A stretch of DNA of 64,000 bases, taken from NCBI GenBank assembly GCA_900105225.1, contig LT629764.1:1812501-1876500 (forward strand), given 5' to 3'. Shown here piece after piece: positions 52,563-62,233 of this stretch. The stretch's first letter is position 1. Each line of letters begins with the position of its first letter. The notes beneath the pieces are model-generated. The model ran no database searches, was not told the origin of the DNA, and saw only the letters and a list, made by a program, of their open reading frames with translations. Position numbers and translations under genes: made by a program. The stretch comes from Paenibacillaceae bacterium GAS479. GTDB taxonomy: Bacteria > Bacillota > Bacilli > Paenibacillales > Paenibacillaceae.

Positions 52563-53675
52563 TTACAGCGCTTTTTCCAACAGCTTCGGCTTCGCGAAAA
52601 TCATCCGTCCCGCCGATGTTTGCAGGACGCTCGTCACGAGCACCTCCATCGTCAAGCCGATGTACTCACGGCCGCCTTCCACGACGATCATCGTACCATC
52701 ATCAAGGTAGGCAACACCTTGGCCATGCTCTTTGCCGTCCTTGATAATTTGCACGACGATCTCCTCGCCAGGCAGCACAACCGGCTTGACCGCATTCGCC
52801 AAGTCGTTGATGTTGAGCACGGACACGCCTTGCAGCTCACATACTTTGTTCAGGTTGAAGTCATTGGTCAGCACCTTGCCGCGCAGCACCTTGGCGAGCT
52901 TTACAAGCTTGCTGTCCACCTCGCTGATCTCATCAAAGTCGCCCTCGTAAATCATCACCTTCACATCGAGCTCTTTTTGGATCTTATTAAGGATGTCCAG
53001 GCCGCGACGACCGCGATTGCGCTTCAGCAAATCCGATGAATCCGCAATATGCTGCAGCTCCTCCAGCACGAATTCCGGGATAACGAGCGTACCTTCAATG
53101 AATCCTGTTTTGCAGATGTCCGCGATGCGGCCATCAATGATGACGCTGGTGTCCATAATTTTATGCTCTTCAAAATTAACGGGCTCAACCTTTTCCGGCT
53201 CCGGTAAAGCCTTTGGCTGCAACAGCATCTGAAGCCCTTCGGACAGTTCCTCTTTCTTGCGGATGCCGACCATCAAGCCGACATAACCTAGGCCGAGCGT
53301 CAGCAGCGCTGGCACGATCATCGCCGCCGATTCCGGTAGACGAGATACGGACGGATACAAAAGTGCTGAGAGCACAAGACCTGCGGTCAAGCCTGCGGCT
53401 CCGGCCAGCAAATCCGCCGCTGGCAGCTCGGCTGCGCGACGTGCGCCTTCGCCAAGCAGCTTCTGGGCGCGGCCGGCGAGCGCGGTTGCCACAAGCAGTC
53501 CGCAGAATGCACCAACAGCCAAGCCAGTGTAATAGCCGAATGAGCCGTAACCCCCGGCAAGCGGGCTATAACTGCCCAGTCCAACCGGTAGGGAGCCCCC
53601 CGACCCGATACCCACCTGAGAGCCTAGCATACCGCCAAATACAAGTCCAAGTAATTGCAGAATACGTTTAACCAT
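52563..53675 (-). CDS. yacL: Membrane-anchored PIN-TRAM domain protein YacL
   Basis: 370 aa. Four hydrophobic segments (about 5-22, 45-65, 88-110, 118-138) precede a PIN domain (about 170-285) with [14 protein letters not shown] and TNDFNLN acidic residues, and a C-terminal TRAM domain (about 290-350). PIN domains are ribonucleases; the substrate of YacL is unknown. GGAGGTGG lies 10 nt before the ATG. It is divergent from the plus-strand gene at 53917. Confidence 0.9.
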   Translation of the reverse strand: MVKRILQLLGLVFGGMLGSQVGIGSGGSLPVGLGSYSPLAGGYGSFGYYTGLAVGAFCGLLVATALAGRAQKLLGEGARRAAELPAADLLAGAAGLTAGLVLSALLYPSVSRLPESAAMIVPALLTLGLGYVGLMVGIRKKEELSEGLQMLLQPKALPEPEKVEPVNFEEHKIMDTSVIIDGRIADICKTGFIEGTLVIPEFVLEELQHIADSSDLLKRNRGRRGLDILNKIQKELDVKVMIYEGDFDEISEVDSKLVKLAKVLRGKVLTNDFNLNKVCELQGVSVLNINDLANAVKPVVLPGEEIVVQIIKDGKEHGQGVAYLDDGTMIVVEGGREYIGLTMEVLVTSVLQTSAGRMIFAKPKLLEKAL

Positions 53676-53848
53676 ATCGATTTTGCCACCTCCATTAGCC
53701 AGTATGTTCCAATTTCACGGCGGCTAAACCGCATGGAACCTGAACATTTTGACTGAGAGCAAGACATATGGAAGCTTTCTTTCCCGGCGGCTGTTACCAA
53801 TGTGCCACATAGACTCATGAAGGATTTCTCATAAAGCCTAATTCGCTT

Positions 53849-53877
53849 TTGTATTCCGTAGAAGCCAAGCTTATAAT
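53849..53877 (+). promoter_or_regulatory. SigA promoter of the 53917 gene
   Basis: TTGTAT (53849-53854), 17 bp, TATAAT (53872-53877), about 40 bp upstream of the start. The yacL promoter on the other strand is not obvious. Confidence 0.65.
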
Positions 53878-53916
53878 AGCTCTATACGATGACAAAATTG
53901 CGAAAGAGGTGGGTTC

Positions 53917-54312
53917 ATGAGCGCCCCAACGCTTAACGATTTTCAGCAGCAAGTATCGGAATTGCTTCTGCGTCACCGCAGCGTACTTGATGTACTGTCC
54001 AAATTCGGCCAGGCCGGTGCAGCCGTAAATCGTGCGGTTGCCAAAGCTGTTACCGAGTGTGGCTGCATCGAGATACAAGCCGTTAAACAGCCATATTCAG
54101 ATGATCCTGAGCTGGAAACAGCCAAGCGACTGCTGGAAACCCACATGGACGGTGCTGTCTGCGAAAACTGCCGCGACGTTCTGAAGGCAGAACTGGGCCG
54201 CAACCTTTTTTATATGTCCGCTCTTTGCAATTTGCTGGAAATCGATTTGGACGAAGTTATTGAGGCCGAGTCCGCCAAATGCTCCACACTGGGCGTATTT
54301 AATCTGACTTAA
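53917..54312 (+). CDS. Conserved protein of unknown function (131 aa, Cys-containing)
   Basis: 131 aa, soluble and mostly helical. Cysteines appear as ECGC (about residue 48-51), CENC (about 83-86) and two later single Cys (about 105 and 123), which might bind a metal. I believe close relatives exist beside yacL in other Paenibacillus, but I cannot name a function; a MazG-like or DUF1573 label seen for similar proteins would need checking. RBS AGAGGTG 5 nt before the ATG; it has its own promoter and terminator. Confidence 0.75.
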   Translation: MSAPTLNDFQQQVSELLLRHRSVLDVLSKFGQAGAAVNRAVAKAVTECGCIEIQAVKQPYSDDPELETAKRLLETHMDGAVCENCRDVLKAELGRNLFYMSALCNLLEIDLDEVIEAESAKCSTLGVFNLT

Positions 54313-54371
54313 ATCAAAGCTCCCGCTCGCTGGATCGCGACTCTATTGGCATCCATGTGTCGGGTTTTACA

Positions 54372-54417
54372 AAAAAAGATCGCGCCCCTTCCTTGTCAGG
54401 GGTTCGCGATCTTTTTT
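54372..54417 (+). terminator. Intrinsic terminator of the 53917 gene
   Basis: AAAGATCGCG-CCCC (54375-54388) pairs with GGGG-tt-CGCGATCTTT (54399-54414), followed by TTTT. The stem is flanked by A and T tracts, so it can work on both strands. Confidence 0.88.
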
Positions 54418-54538
54418 AACTAAACATCTAAGTGTTCCTTGCTGCGAATCGGCTTAAAGAAAGTTCCGATCATCGCCACCATGAGAAAAGAAGCGTTAGA
54501 AAAAAGAAGCTGTAATGATTAAATAGAATGTCATTGTA

Positions 54539-54727
54539 ATGAATGGAATAGACATACTCTCGAAAATGAAGAGCCTGTACCTTTCCCACCACATTTCTGC
54601 AAAAACCTTAAATGAGCACAAGCTTGATATAGAAACTAAAAACAACAGAACTACTATACGAACAACGAAAGAGCTGGATTTCCATTTGCACTCTCGTCAT
54701 TTTCACTTGGGTACATGGAATAAATAA
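54539..54727 (+). CDS. Doubtful small ORF in an AT-rich island (62 aa)
   Basis: 62 codons, His/Lys/Thr-rich, with no recognisable domain. No ribosome binding site precedes the ATG. The base composition from 54430 to 55130 is AT-richer than neighbouring genes. It may be a decayed gene fragment; I list it because the 500-bp stretch 54313-54825 otherwise holds only the terminator at 54372. Confidence 0.2.
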   Translation: MNGIDILSKMKSLYLSHHISAKTLNEHKLDIETKNNRTTIRTTKELDFHLHSRHFHLGTWNK

Positions 54728-54825
54728 AACTGCACATCGCGAGATTCAGCAATTCAGCAATATAGCCATAAAAAAACAGTGCAGCTTTAAGTACGATCAT
54801 CACCTCTAAGAAAGGCAGGAAATTT

Positions 54826-55080
54826 ATGAATGAACGCTGGGAGTGTTATGAACCTGGAAGTTATGCCATACTAGCGCGTGTTGGCGGAGCTGAAATACTA
54901 GATGAGATTATTGAACATCATGAACTCAATTACGTGGGCGAAGAGAAGCTCTCCATTTATTTAGATTTATTTCAGTACGAAATCGAGATTCAAAGTAGTT
55001 TAAAGGAAAGGATACCGTTTCATAAGAGGATGGAATACTATTACGAAACAAAAGGATATAATTTTAATCTTAGCCATTAA
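54826..55080 (+). CDS. Small hypothetical protein (84 aa)
   Basis: Acidic and aromatic-rich (many Glu and Tyr), no signal peptide or membrane segment, no family I recognise. A GGCAGGA-like RBS lies 6-8 nt before the ATG (54826-54828). It sits alone in an AT-rich island between two terminators, and its composition is unlike neighbours, so it may have been acquired. Its size and acidity would suit an immunity or antitoxin-type protein, but no partner is visible. Confidence 0.5.
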   Translation: MNERWECYEPGSYAILARVGGAEILDEIIEHHELNYVGEEKLSIYLDLFQYEIEIQSSLKERIPFHKRMEYYYETKGYNFNLSH

Positions 55081-55131
55081 TTATAAATATCCGTAAAGCT
55101 GCGGTATGCCATTTCTCCCTATGTCCTAGAT

Positions 55132-55171
55132 AAAAAAGGCAATCCCCCGGCATAAGCCGGACAGGATTGCC
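55132..55171 (-). terminator. Intrinsic terminator of pssA
   Basis: GGCAATCC (55138-55145) pairs with GGATTGCC (55164-55171), with an inner CCGG..CCGG; six T follow on the minus strand. On the plus strand GTTTT follows, so it may also stop transcripts from 54826. Confidence 0.88.
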
Positions 55172-55188
55172 GTTTTAATTTGAGGAAT

Positions 55189-55929
55189 CTAAACGCTGCG
55201 TTTCGAGCGACGCTCCTCGTCGCCCTTGGCGCGGCGGCTGCGACGACGGAGACGTCCGTGAACATTAACGTTTTTTTTTAGGCCATAGAGTGCGTAGATC
55301 AGCAGCGGCACGAAAATGATCTTGCTAAGCTGATCCGGGAATGCGACACCAAGCGCGATTGCAATTCCTACGACGATCGGGATACTCCAGATCGCACTCT
55401 TCGGCAGGCCGAACTTTTTAAAGTTCGGGTACTTCACGGTGCTGACCATAAGCAGCGCCAAAGCCAGCGTGCTCGCCATGAGCACCCAAGGCTGGATATC
55501 CTTGTAGAACAGCGCTAGCGTAGCCAGTATGCCGCCGGCAGCCGGAATCGGCAGCCCGACGAAGTAACCTGGAATACCGCTGATCACGTTGAAGCGGGCC
55601 AGACGGAGCGCACCACAGATCGGGAAGATCGCTGTTACGATCCATGAAGCTGCATCCGAGTTAAGATCCTGGAATGCTACCACATACATGATGAACGCTG
55701 GAGCCACTCCAAAAGAAATGACATCCGATAAAGAATCAAGCTCTTTGCCAAACTCACTTGTAACACCTAGCGCGCGGGCAACCCGCCCATCGACGCCGTC
55801 CAGCAGCATAGCGACAATGACCATCATCGCCGCCATCTCCGGTTTATCATTGAACACGAGAATGATCGCTACAATCCCGAGAAACAGGTTTCCTATTGTA
55901 AAAAGATTCGGTAATGATTTTGCAAACAC
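55189..55929 (-). CDS. pssA: CDP-diacylglycerol--serine O-phosphatidyltransferase
   Basis: 246 aa membrane enzyme making phosphatidylserine. The CDP-alcohol phosphotransferase motif DGxxARx8Gx3Dx3D is seen as DGVDGRVARALG...FGKELDSLSD (about 43-68). Six to eight hydrophobic segments follow; the C-terminal ~25 residues are strongly Arg/Lys-rich and probably cytosolic. The start is a GTG (55927-55929) with GAGGTGG 7 nt upstream. It lies between disA and yacL, where Bacillus has no gene. Confidence 0.93.
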   Translation of the reverse strand: MFAKSLPNLFTIGNLFLGIVAIILVFNDKPEMAAMMVIVAMLLDGVDGRVARALGVTSEFGKELDSLSDVISFGVAPAFIMYVVAFQDLNSDAASWIVTAIFPICGALRLARFNVISGIPGYFVGLPIPAAGGILATLALFYKDIQPWVLMASTLALALLMVSTVKYPNFKKFGLPKSAIWSIPIVVGIAIALGVAFPDQLSKIIFVPLLIYALYGLKKNVNVHGRLRRRSRRAKGDEERRSKRSV

Positions 55930-56038
55930 TCTGGTACCACCTCATCTCTACTATGCCCGTCGAAGCTAGAACTCAGGCATGGAATATTTTCCACCTTCAT
56001 CCATTTGAGCCGAATGGCATTCCCTCATTCTAGGGTAA

Positions 56039-57115
56039 TCAGATTTGCCTGTCAATGAACATTTGATCTTGGATGCGGCGCAGCCCTTCCTTGATCGCCC
56101 GTGCACGAACCTCTCCGATGCCGTCCACCTCATCAAGCTCCGCGATCGTCGCCATGACGATGTTCGGCAAATTGCCGAAGCGCTCGATCAGATTGTTCAT
56201 GATGACAAGCGGCAAACGCGGAATCCGGTACATTTGCCGGTAGCCGCGCGGCTGCACAGCCTCGTCAGCAATGGATGCTCCTTGCGGATAGCCGAGCAGC
56301 TTGATCACATGCGGCGCATCCATAAGCTCCTCGTTGCTGAGCTTTTTGAGCCCCATGCGAATGTCGCGCAGCCGCTCGTCGCTGTTGTCGCGGGCATAAT
56401 CTTTGAGCAGGAACCAGGCATCCTCCTCGACGCCGCCGATCAACTCCTCCATCTGCATGCTGATCAATCTGCCTTCCGTACCAAGCTCGTTAACATAACG
56501 CTTGATTTCCATCTTGATGCGCAGCACCATCTCTACCCGATGGATGACATGAGCTACTTCTTGAAGCGTGACCAATTCCTCGAATTCCAGCGCGGATAAG
56601 TTTGTGAACGACTGGCGCAATACCGCCTTATACTTCTCCAACGTTTGAATAGCCTGATTGGCTTTGGTGAGGATTACGCCCATCTCCTTGAGCGAATACC
56701 TAAGATTACCCATATATAGCGTAATAATATTGCGCCGCTGAGAAATTGAGACCACTAAACGCCCCGTCTGCTTGGCCACCCTCTCCGCGGTCCGATGACG
56801 AATGCCCGTCTCGGTGGAAGGGGTCGAAGGGTCCGGAATCAGCTGTGTATTAGCATAGAGAATTCGTTTGAGATCCTCGCTAAGAATAATAGCACCGTCC
56901 ATTTTGGCCAGCTCATACAAATAGTTCGGTGAAAAATCGCAGTTGATCGAGAATCCGCCGTCCACGACTTCCATCACTTCGGGGCTGTAACCGACGACTA
57001 GCAGAGCTCCTGTTTTGGCGCGGAGCACGTTGTCGAGTCCTTCCCGAAAAGCCGTACCGGGTGCGACCAGCTGCAACAGATGATTCGTAATTTCAATGTC
57101 CTTGAGTTCCTTCAT
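56039..57115 (-). CDS. disA: DNA integrity scanning protein DisA (diadenylate cyclase)
   Basis: 358 aa (B. subtilis 360). The DAC domain makes c-di-AMP: the DGA motif in KMDGAIILS (about 73-81) and RHR in GIRHRTAER (about 106-114). A helical spine and a C-terminal helix-hairpin-helix DNA-binding domain ([19 protein letters not shown]) follow. c-di-AMP production is lowered when DisA meets branched DNA. GGGGGT precedes the ATG. 14 bp after radA. Confidence 0.97.
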   Translation of the reverse strand: MKELKDIEITNHLLQLVAPGTAFREGLDNVLRAKTGALLVVGYSPEVMEVVDGGFSINCDFSPNYLYELAKMDGAIILSEDLKRILYANTQLIPDPSTPSTETGIRHRTAERVAKQTGRLVVSISQRRNIITLYMGNLRYSLKEMGVILTKANQAIQTLEKYKAVLRQSFTNLSALEFEELVTLQEVAHVIHRVEMVLRIKMEIKRYVNELGTEGRLISMQMEELIGGVEEDAWFLLKDYARDNSDERLRDIRMGLKKLSNEELMDAPHVIKLLGYPQGASIADEAVQPRGYRQMYRIPRLPLVIMNNLIERFGNLPNIVMATIAELDEVDGIGEVRARAIKEGLRRIQDQMFIDRQI

Positions 57116-57129
57116 AATATGGTGACCCC

Positions 57130-58506
57130 CTATTCAAGCGCCGCGCGCAATGCTTCCGCTACCGTAGTCACGCCGACGATCTTTATATCGTCCGGCGGCT
57201 TCCAGCCTTTGAGACTTTTCTCCGGCATGATGACTCGTTTGAAGCCCAGCTTCTGAGCTTCCTTGACCCGCTGCTCCGCTCGCGATACAGCGCGTACCTC
57301 TCCCGTCAGGCCAACCTCTCCAAAAATAATATCATCCGGCTTCGTCGGCGCATCCTTAAAGCTGGAAGCAAGGGCAACCGCTGCCGCCAGGTCGACGGCC
57401 GGCTCATCGAGCCGCACGCCTCCCGCCGCATTCAAGTATGCATCCTGCGTCTGCAGGAATAGACCGATCCGCTTTTCTAGTACGGCGATAATTAAAGCCA
57501 TCCGATTATGATCATAACCAGTGGACATGCGCCGCGGCGACGGAAAATGTGTCGGAGCGACGAGCGCCTGCAGCTCAACCAGTATAGGACGCGTCCCTTC
57601 CATGCTGGCTACGACCGTTGAGCCCGAGACGCCGAGCGGCCGTTCCGACAGGAACAGCTCGGAGGGATTGGCTACTTCGCGCAGTCCGTCCTCGCCCATT
57701 TCGAAGATGCCGATCTCATTGGTGGAGCCAAAGCGGTTTTTGACCGCCCGCAGCAGCCGGTAGGAATGATGTCGCTCCCCCTCGAAGTAAAGGACGCAGT
57801 CCACCATATGCTCCAGCAGACGGGGACCGGCAATCGCGCCCTCCTTCGTCACATGACCGACGAGTACAGTGGCGATTCCGTTGATTTTGGCCTGGCGCAT
57901 GAAATGCGATGTGCATTCCCGCACCTGTGCGACGCTGCCTGGAGCCGACTGGACGCTGGGATCATATACGGTTTGGATAGAGTCGATGACCAGGAAATCC
58001 GGCTTTAACGAATCTATGGCATCATTAATATGCTCCATATTCGTTTCGCACAGTACATAAAGCAATTCCGTGAGCGCTCCCAAACGATCCGCCCGCAATT
58101 TGGTCTGACGTACGGATTCCTCGCCCGAAATATACAGTACCTTAAGCCCGGCCGCAGCCAGGGCATGGGAGGTTTGCAGCAGCAGCGTCGACTTACCGAT
58201 ACCGGGGTCTCCACCGACGAGAATGAGTGAGCCCGGGACGACTCCGCCGCCAAGCACACGATTAAGCTCGCCGATGCTGCTCTCGATGCGAGGCTCCTGT
58301 CCTGTATTAATATCTATGATGGAACGCGGCTTTTCTTTCGTCATGCGAGACATTGAGGAGGATAAACCGACCCCAGCCGTCTTTACAACCGCTTCCTTTT
58401 CTTCCACCATCGTGTTCCATTCACCGCATCCAGGGCATTTGCCCAGCCACTTGGGCGATTCCGTGCCACATCCGGTGCAGGCGAACTTAACTTTTATTTT
58501 GGCCAC
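57130..58506 (-). CDS. radA: DNA repair protein RadA (Sms)
   Basis: 458 aa (B. subtilis 458). Zinc finger [18 protein letters not shown] (10-27), Walker [11 protein letters not shown] (about 95-104), the RadA motif [13 protein letters not shown] (about 252-264) and a C-terminal Lon-protease-like domain. Branch-migration helicase in recombination, antagonised by DisA in B. subtilis. The start is a GTG (58504-58506) with AAGGAG 6 nt upstream. The ctsR-mcsAB-clpC genes upstream in Bacillus are absent. Confidence 0.97.
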   Translation of the reverse strand: MAKIKVKFACTGCGTESPKWLGKCPGCGEWNTMVEEKEAVVKTAGVGLSSSMSRMTKEKPRSIIDINTGQEPRIESSIGELNRVLGGGVVPGSLILVGGDPGIGKSTLLLQTSHALAAAGLKVLYISGEESVRQTKLRADRLGALTELLYVLCETNMEHINDAIDSLKPDFLVIDSIQTVYDPSVQSAPGSVAQVRECTSHFMRQAKINGIATVLVGHVTKEGAIAGPRLLEHMVDCVLYFEGERHHSYRLLRAVKNRFGSTNEIGIFEMGEDGLREVANPSELFLSERPLGVSGSTVVASMEGTRPILVELQALVAPTHFPSPRRMSTGYDHNRMALIIAVLEKRIGLFLQTQDAYLNAAGGVRLDEPAVDLAAAVALASSFKDAPTKPDDIIFGEVGLTGEVRAVSRAEQRVKEAQKLGFKRVIMPEKSLKGWKPPDDIKIVGVTTVAEALRAALE

Positions 58507-58602
58507 AGTAGGCTCCTTAAGATTAAGACGTATCCTTCAAAGTTTACCATTTCAAAGACCGCCATTAAAGGCAAACTAAGAAAAAAGTAAGATTTCGTCC
58601 GT

Positions 58603-58608
58603 TATAAT
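58603..58608 (+). promoter_or_regulatory. -10 element of the two-component operon
   Basis: A perfect TATAAT. No good -35 stands at 16-18 bp (GAAAAA), so an activator, perhaps the response regulator itself, may be needed. The first ATG of the frame (58607) lies inside this element, so translation must begin further down. Confidence 0.45.
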
Positions 58609-58633
58609 GGATAGGAGAAAGGATGATGGAGCC

Positions 58634-59350
58634 TTGAAGGAGCAAACCGTGTTAATGGTCGACGACGAAGCCGAGATCATTAAGCTCATAAGCCTTTACC
58701 TGAAACAGGAAAACTTCCGCCTGCTGACCGCAGCGACGGGGACAGAAGCGCTGGAACTAATCGACCGTGAACCGGTCGATCTTGTGGTGCTGGACATCAT
58801 GATGCCCGGCATGAACGGCATCGAAGTATGCATGGCGATCCGCGAGCGGAAGCAAATGCCGATTATTTTTCTATCCGCCAAAAGTGAGGAAATCGATAAA
58901 ATTCACGGCCTCAGCGTCGGGGCAGACGATTATGTGGTCAAGCCATTCAGTCCGCTGGAGCTGGTAGCGCGGATCAAAAGCCAATTGCGTCGTTATGCCT
59001 CTTACCAGGCGCCAGCTGACGATGCTTCCTCCTCTAATGGTAACGGCGAGGTATTAAAGCATGACGGGATCACGATGAGCTTGCTCACGCATCAGGTCAC
59101 CGTAGAGGATAATGAAGTGCGCTTGACGCCGCGTGAATTCAGTATTTTGGAACTGTTAATGCGCAGCCCGGGACGGGTGTACAGCATGGAGCAACTGTAT
59201 GAGAGCGTCTGGCAGGAAACGTTTTTCGAGTCTGGCAATACCGTCATGGTACATATCCGCAAGCTGCGTGAGAAGATCGAACAGAACCCACGGGAGCCTC
59301 GTTATATTAAGACGGTCTGGGGCGTCGGTTACAAAATGGAGAAACGTTAA
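58634..59350 (+). CDS. OmpR/VanR-family response regulator
   Basis: 238 aa from the TTG at 58634; a GTG at 58649 with AAGGAG 6 nt upstream is an alternative. Receiver domain (about 1-115): acidic pocket VDDE, phospho-acceptor Asp in LVVLDIMMPG, Lys in DDYVVKPFSPLEL. Winged-helix DNA-binding domain (about 140-236) with RLTPREFSILELL and VWGVGYKMEKR. Closest in look to VanR/WalR-type regulators. Operon with the histidine kinase 3 bp downstream. Target genes unknown; no van genes nearby. Confidence 0.93.
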   Translation: MKEQTVLMVDDEAEIIKLISLYLKQENFRLLTAATGTEALELIDREPVDLVVLDIMMPGMNGIEVCMAIRERKQMPIIFLSAKSEEIDKIHGLSVGADDYVVKPFSPLELVARIKSQLRRYASYQAPADDASSSNGNGEVLKHDGITMSLLTHQVTVEDNEVRLTPREFSILELLMRSPGRVYSMEQLYESVWQETFFESGNTVMVHIRKLREKIEQNPREPRYIKTVWGVGYKMEKR

Positions 59351-59353
59351 GCG

Positions 59354-60568
59354 ATGATGACCCGAATGCTGCAATCGTTTCTTTGGAAGCTTTTATTTCG
59401 CTTTGTGCTCAGCCTGGCCGCTATCGTTCCGATTCTTTGGCTAGGTTACACCTTGTCCAGCTTGTTGCTCCGCTACAATCCGTCGCGCTCTTTTCCGCTT
59501 ACTCCTCTGCTCCGATTTGTGATCAAATATGTCGGGTCTGGCCCAGTTATGGTCGTAACCGGCGCCTTGCTGTTTGCTGGACTGTTCTACTGGATGTCGC
59601 TCCGCTTCCTGAAGCGTTTCGACGCCATTACAGATGGACTGAAGCAGATTGCCGATGGCAATTTGAGTCATCGAATCGAGGACAAAAGCAGCGATGAACT
59701 TGGCGCGGTGTCCCGAACGATCAATGATATGGCTAGTCAACTGCAACTGGCTCAGCAGGAGGAACGGGCGGCCGTTCAAGCCAAAAACGACCTGATTACC
59801 GGCGTATCCCATGACTTGCGCACCCCGCTCACGTCAGTCCTTGGATTCCTCGAATATATTCAGAAGGACCGCTATCGCGATGAGCTGGAACTGCGACAAT
59901 ATGTCGATATTGCCTACGATAAGTCACTCGTATTGCGTAAGCTGATCGACGATCTGTTCGAGTACACTCGCGTCACGGGAGGCGGAATGCCATTACAGTT
60001 GGAACGGCTGGATTTGAATCCTTTTCTCCGTCAGCTGGCGGAAGAGTTCCAACCTCTGCTCCAGGAGGCCGGCATGAAATGCACCGTCCATCCTTCGGCA
60101 GGCCAACTGCTCGTTGATGCCGATCCAGAGCTGCTGCTGCGCGTATTCGAGAACTTGATGACCAATGCGATTCGATATGGAGCTTCGGGGGGCGCGATGG
60201 ATATCTATTTGCGGGAAAGCGATGCCAACGCGGACTCAAAGGAAGAAGCCGATAACCCCAGTTCAGAGCAAGGGAACAATAACACCGATTCGGCTTTGAT
60301 TAGGGAGAAAAGTAGTTCGCAAACATCCCGCGCTGTATGGGCTGAGATCATTTTTCGCAACTATGGAGAACCGATCCCGGCGAACCATCTGCCCCATCTG
60401 TTCGAGCGCTTCTACCGTGTGGACGCCTCGCGCTCACGTCAGACGGGCGGCAGCGGACTTGGTCTTGCCATCGTCAAAAGCATCCTCGATCTGCATAACG
60501 GCATGATCGAAGCCAATAGCTCTAAGCGCAAGACGGAGTTCATCGTTCGCTTACCATTGGGAAAATAG
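59354..60568 (+). CDS. VanS-like sensor histidine kinase
   Basis: 404 aa. Two membrane segments (about 12-34 and 62-84) enclose a short outside loop of about 27 residues, then a HAMP (about 85-137), HisKA with VSHDLRTPLTSVLGF (His about 156), and HATPase (about 250-402). N box NLMTNAIRYG; the G1 box reads NYGEPIP instead of DxGxG, as in VanS-like kinases, and GSGLGLAIVK is the G2 box. An insertion of about 35 Ser/Asn/Glu-rich residues lies in the ATPase domain (about 295-330). The small sensing loop suggests detection at the membrane. GGAG 12 nt before the ATG. Confidence 0.92.
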   Translation: MMTRMLQSFLWKLLFRFVLSLAAIVPILWLGYTLSSLLLRYNPSRSFPLTPLLRFVIKYVGSGPVMVVTGALLFAGLFYWMSLRFLKRFDAITDGLKQIADGNLSHRIEDKSSDELGAVSRTINDMASQLQLAQQEERAAVQAKNDLITGVSHDLRTPLTSVLGFLEYIQKDRYRDELELRQYVDIAYDKSLVLRKLIDDLFEYTRVTGGGMPLQLERLDLNPFLRQLAEEFQPLLQEAGMKCTVHPSAGQLLVDADPELLLRVFENLMTNAIRYGASGGAMDIYLRESDANADSKEEADNPSSEQGNNNTDSALIREKSSSQTSRAVWAEIIFRNYGEPIPANHLPHLFERFYRVDASRSRQTGGSGLGLAIVKSILDLHNGMIEANSSKRKTEFIVRLPLGK

Positions 60569-60713
60569 CTAAGTTGAACTTAAGCATGTAACAGCGAGAC
60601 TCGCTGCGCGAACCAATCCTTCTTCCGATCGCTCTTGTAGTCCGATTCCTTGATTCTTATCTCTTTTAAGGGGCAATCCGCCGCCTACAAACTGGAAATG
60701 ATGAAATTCATGC

Positions 60714-60748
60714 AAAAGAGCGGCTCCCTTCAATAAGAAGGGAACCGC
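60714..60748 (-). terminator. Intrinsic terminator of the organosulfur operon
   Basis: GCGGCTCCCTTC (60720-60731) and GAAGGGAACCGC (60737-60748) pair around AATAA with one mismatch; CTCTTTT follows on the minus strand. It lies 52 bp past the monooxygenase stop and converges on the histidine kinase. The 230 bp 60569-60800 hold nothing else I can name. Confidence 0.85.
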
Positions 60749-60800
60749 CCCATAAATCTTGCCCAAATCAAATTCTAGCCGTGCTCTTGTCTTGCTGTCT

Positions 60801-62165
60801 TCAGCCCGCCGTCACACTGCTTTCTACAGCTCTCTCCGCGTAGAAATTCGCTGGCCGCTGCAAGCCGAGGTTCTCGCGCAGCGTTTTGCCTTCATACTCG
60901 GTGCGGAACAAGCCGCGCCGCTGCAGCTCAGGCACGACGAGGTCGACGAAGTCTTCGAGACCGCCCGGCAAATAAGGAGGCATGATATTGAAGCCATCGG
61001 CGGCATCATTTTCGAACCATTCCTGCAGTTGATCAGCAATCTGCTCCGGAGTGCCAAAGATCTCCCGATGACCGCGAGCTCCAGCAATGCGCTGGTACAG
61101 CTGACGAATGGTCAGCCCATCGCGGTCGGCCAAATCTTTAATGAGTTGGAAGCGGCTCTTAATGCCATTCACCTGCTCTACATTCGGCAGCTCTGGCAGC
61201 GGACCGTCAACGGGATATGGGCTAAGGTCAAAGCCGATCAAGCCGGACAACAGCGCTACGCCTGTTTCGACAGGAATCAACTCTTCGAAGCGTGCCTTTT
61301 TCTCGCGTGCCTCCTCCTCGGTACGTCCGATAATCGGGAACACACCCGGCATGATTTTCAAATCCGCAGGTTGCCGTCCATAAAGGGCTAGCCGCCCTTT
61401 AATATCCTTGTAGAAAGACTGCGCCTCCTCCAATGTTTGCCACGCCGTAAAAATGACCTCTGCCGTCCGGGCAGCAAGCTCCCTTCCCGGCTCTGAAGCA
61501 CCAGCCTGGATAACGACGGGATGCCCCTGCGGCGGCCGAGCTACATTCAGCGGACCTTGCACCTGGAACCATTTGCCCTGATGGTTGGTCCGATGGATTT
61601 TGGAGCGGTCCGCAAAGCGTGATCCTTCCTTGTCACCTACCAGCGCCCCATCCTCCCAGCCATCCCACAGTTGACGGACAACGTCGACGAATTCCTGCGC
61701 ACGCTCGTAGCGAAGGTCATGCAGCATTTCCTTGTCGCGATTGAAGTTATGGGCTTCATCTTCCGTATGCGAAGTAACGACGTTCCAGGCCGCTCGGCCT
61801 CCGCTAATAAAATCTAACGAAGCGAACTTGCGGGCCACGTGAAAAGGCTCGTTGTACGTCGTTGAGACCGTACCAGCCAGACCTACCCGCTCCGTATCAG
61901 CCGCGAGAGCGGAAAGCAGCGTCAGCGGCTCCAATCTCACCTGCACCGCTTGCTCCAGCGCCAGCGGGAAGCGTTCATGCACCGCATAGCTGTCCGCCAG
62001 AAACACCATATCAAACTTTCCACGCTCAGCTGTTTTTGCTACTTTCCGGTAAAAGCTATAGTCCAGTACGCCCTCGGCGTTGCTATGCTCATACCTCCAC
62101 GAGGCCACGTGGTGGCCGGGAATCATCATGAACGCTCCGAGGCGCAGCTTATCTGTTCTTGCCAT
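60801..62165 (-). CDS. LLM-class flavin-dependent monooxygenase (NtaA/SnaA/DszA family)
   Basis: 454 aa TIM-barrel FMNH2-dependent oxygenase. The N terminus (LRLGAFMMIPGHHVASWRY) and LDFISGGRAAWNVVTSHTE, VIQAGASEPGRELAARTAEV and FGTPEQIADQLQEWFE are family motifs. Members oxidise nitrilotriacetate, dibenzothiophene sulfone, dimethyl sulfide or alkanesulfonates; the substrate here is unknown. With the ABC genes just upstream it resembles the ssu/sfn organosulfur systems, so a role in sulfur acquisition is the likely inference. No flavin reductase lies in view. GGGAGG 8 nt before the ATG. Confidence 0.88.
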   Translation of the reverse strand: MARTDKLRLGAFMMIPGHHVASWRYEHSNAEGVLDYSFYRKVAKTAERGKFDMVFLADSYAVHERFPLALEQAVQVRLEPLTLLSALAADTERVGLAGTVSTTYNEPFHVARKFASLDFISGGRAAWNVVTSHTEDEAHNFNRDKEMLHDLRYERAQEFVDVVRQLWDGWEDGALVGDKEGSRFADRSKIHRTNHQGKWFQVQGPLNVARPPQGHPVVIQAGASEPGRELAARTAEVIFTAWQTLEEAQSFYKDIKGRLALYGRQPADLKIMPGVFPIIGRTEEEAREKKARFEELIPVETGVALLSGLIGFDLSPYPVDGPLPELPNVEQVNGIKSRFQLIKDLADRDGLTIRQLYQRIAGARGHREIFGTPEQIADQLQEWFENDAADGFNIMPPYLPGGLEDFVDLVVPELQRRGLFRTEYEGKTLRENLGLQRPANFYAERAVESSVTAG

Positions 62166-62233
62166 CTTTATTTCCTCCCCAGTGGTCGAATGGACCCATC
62201 AAGCTCCTACCTATTTCTATTTGTTTCTATTGC

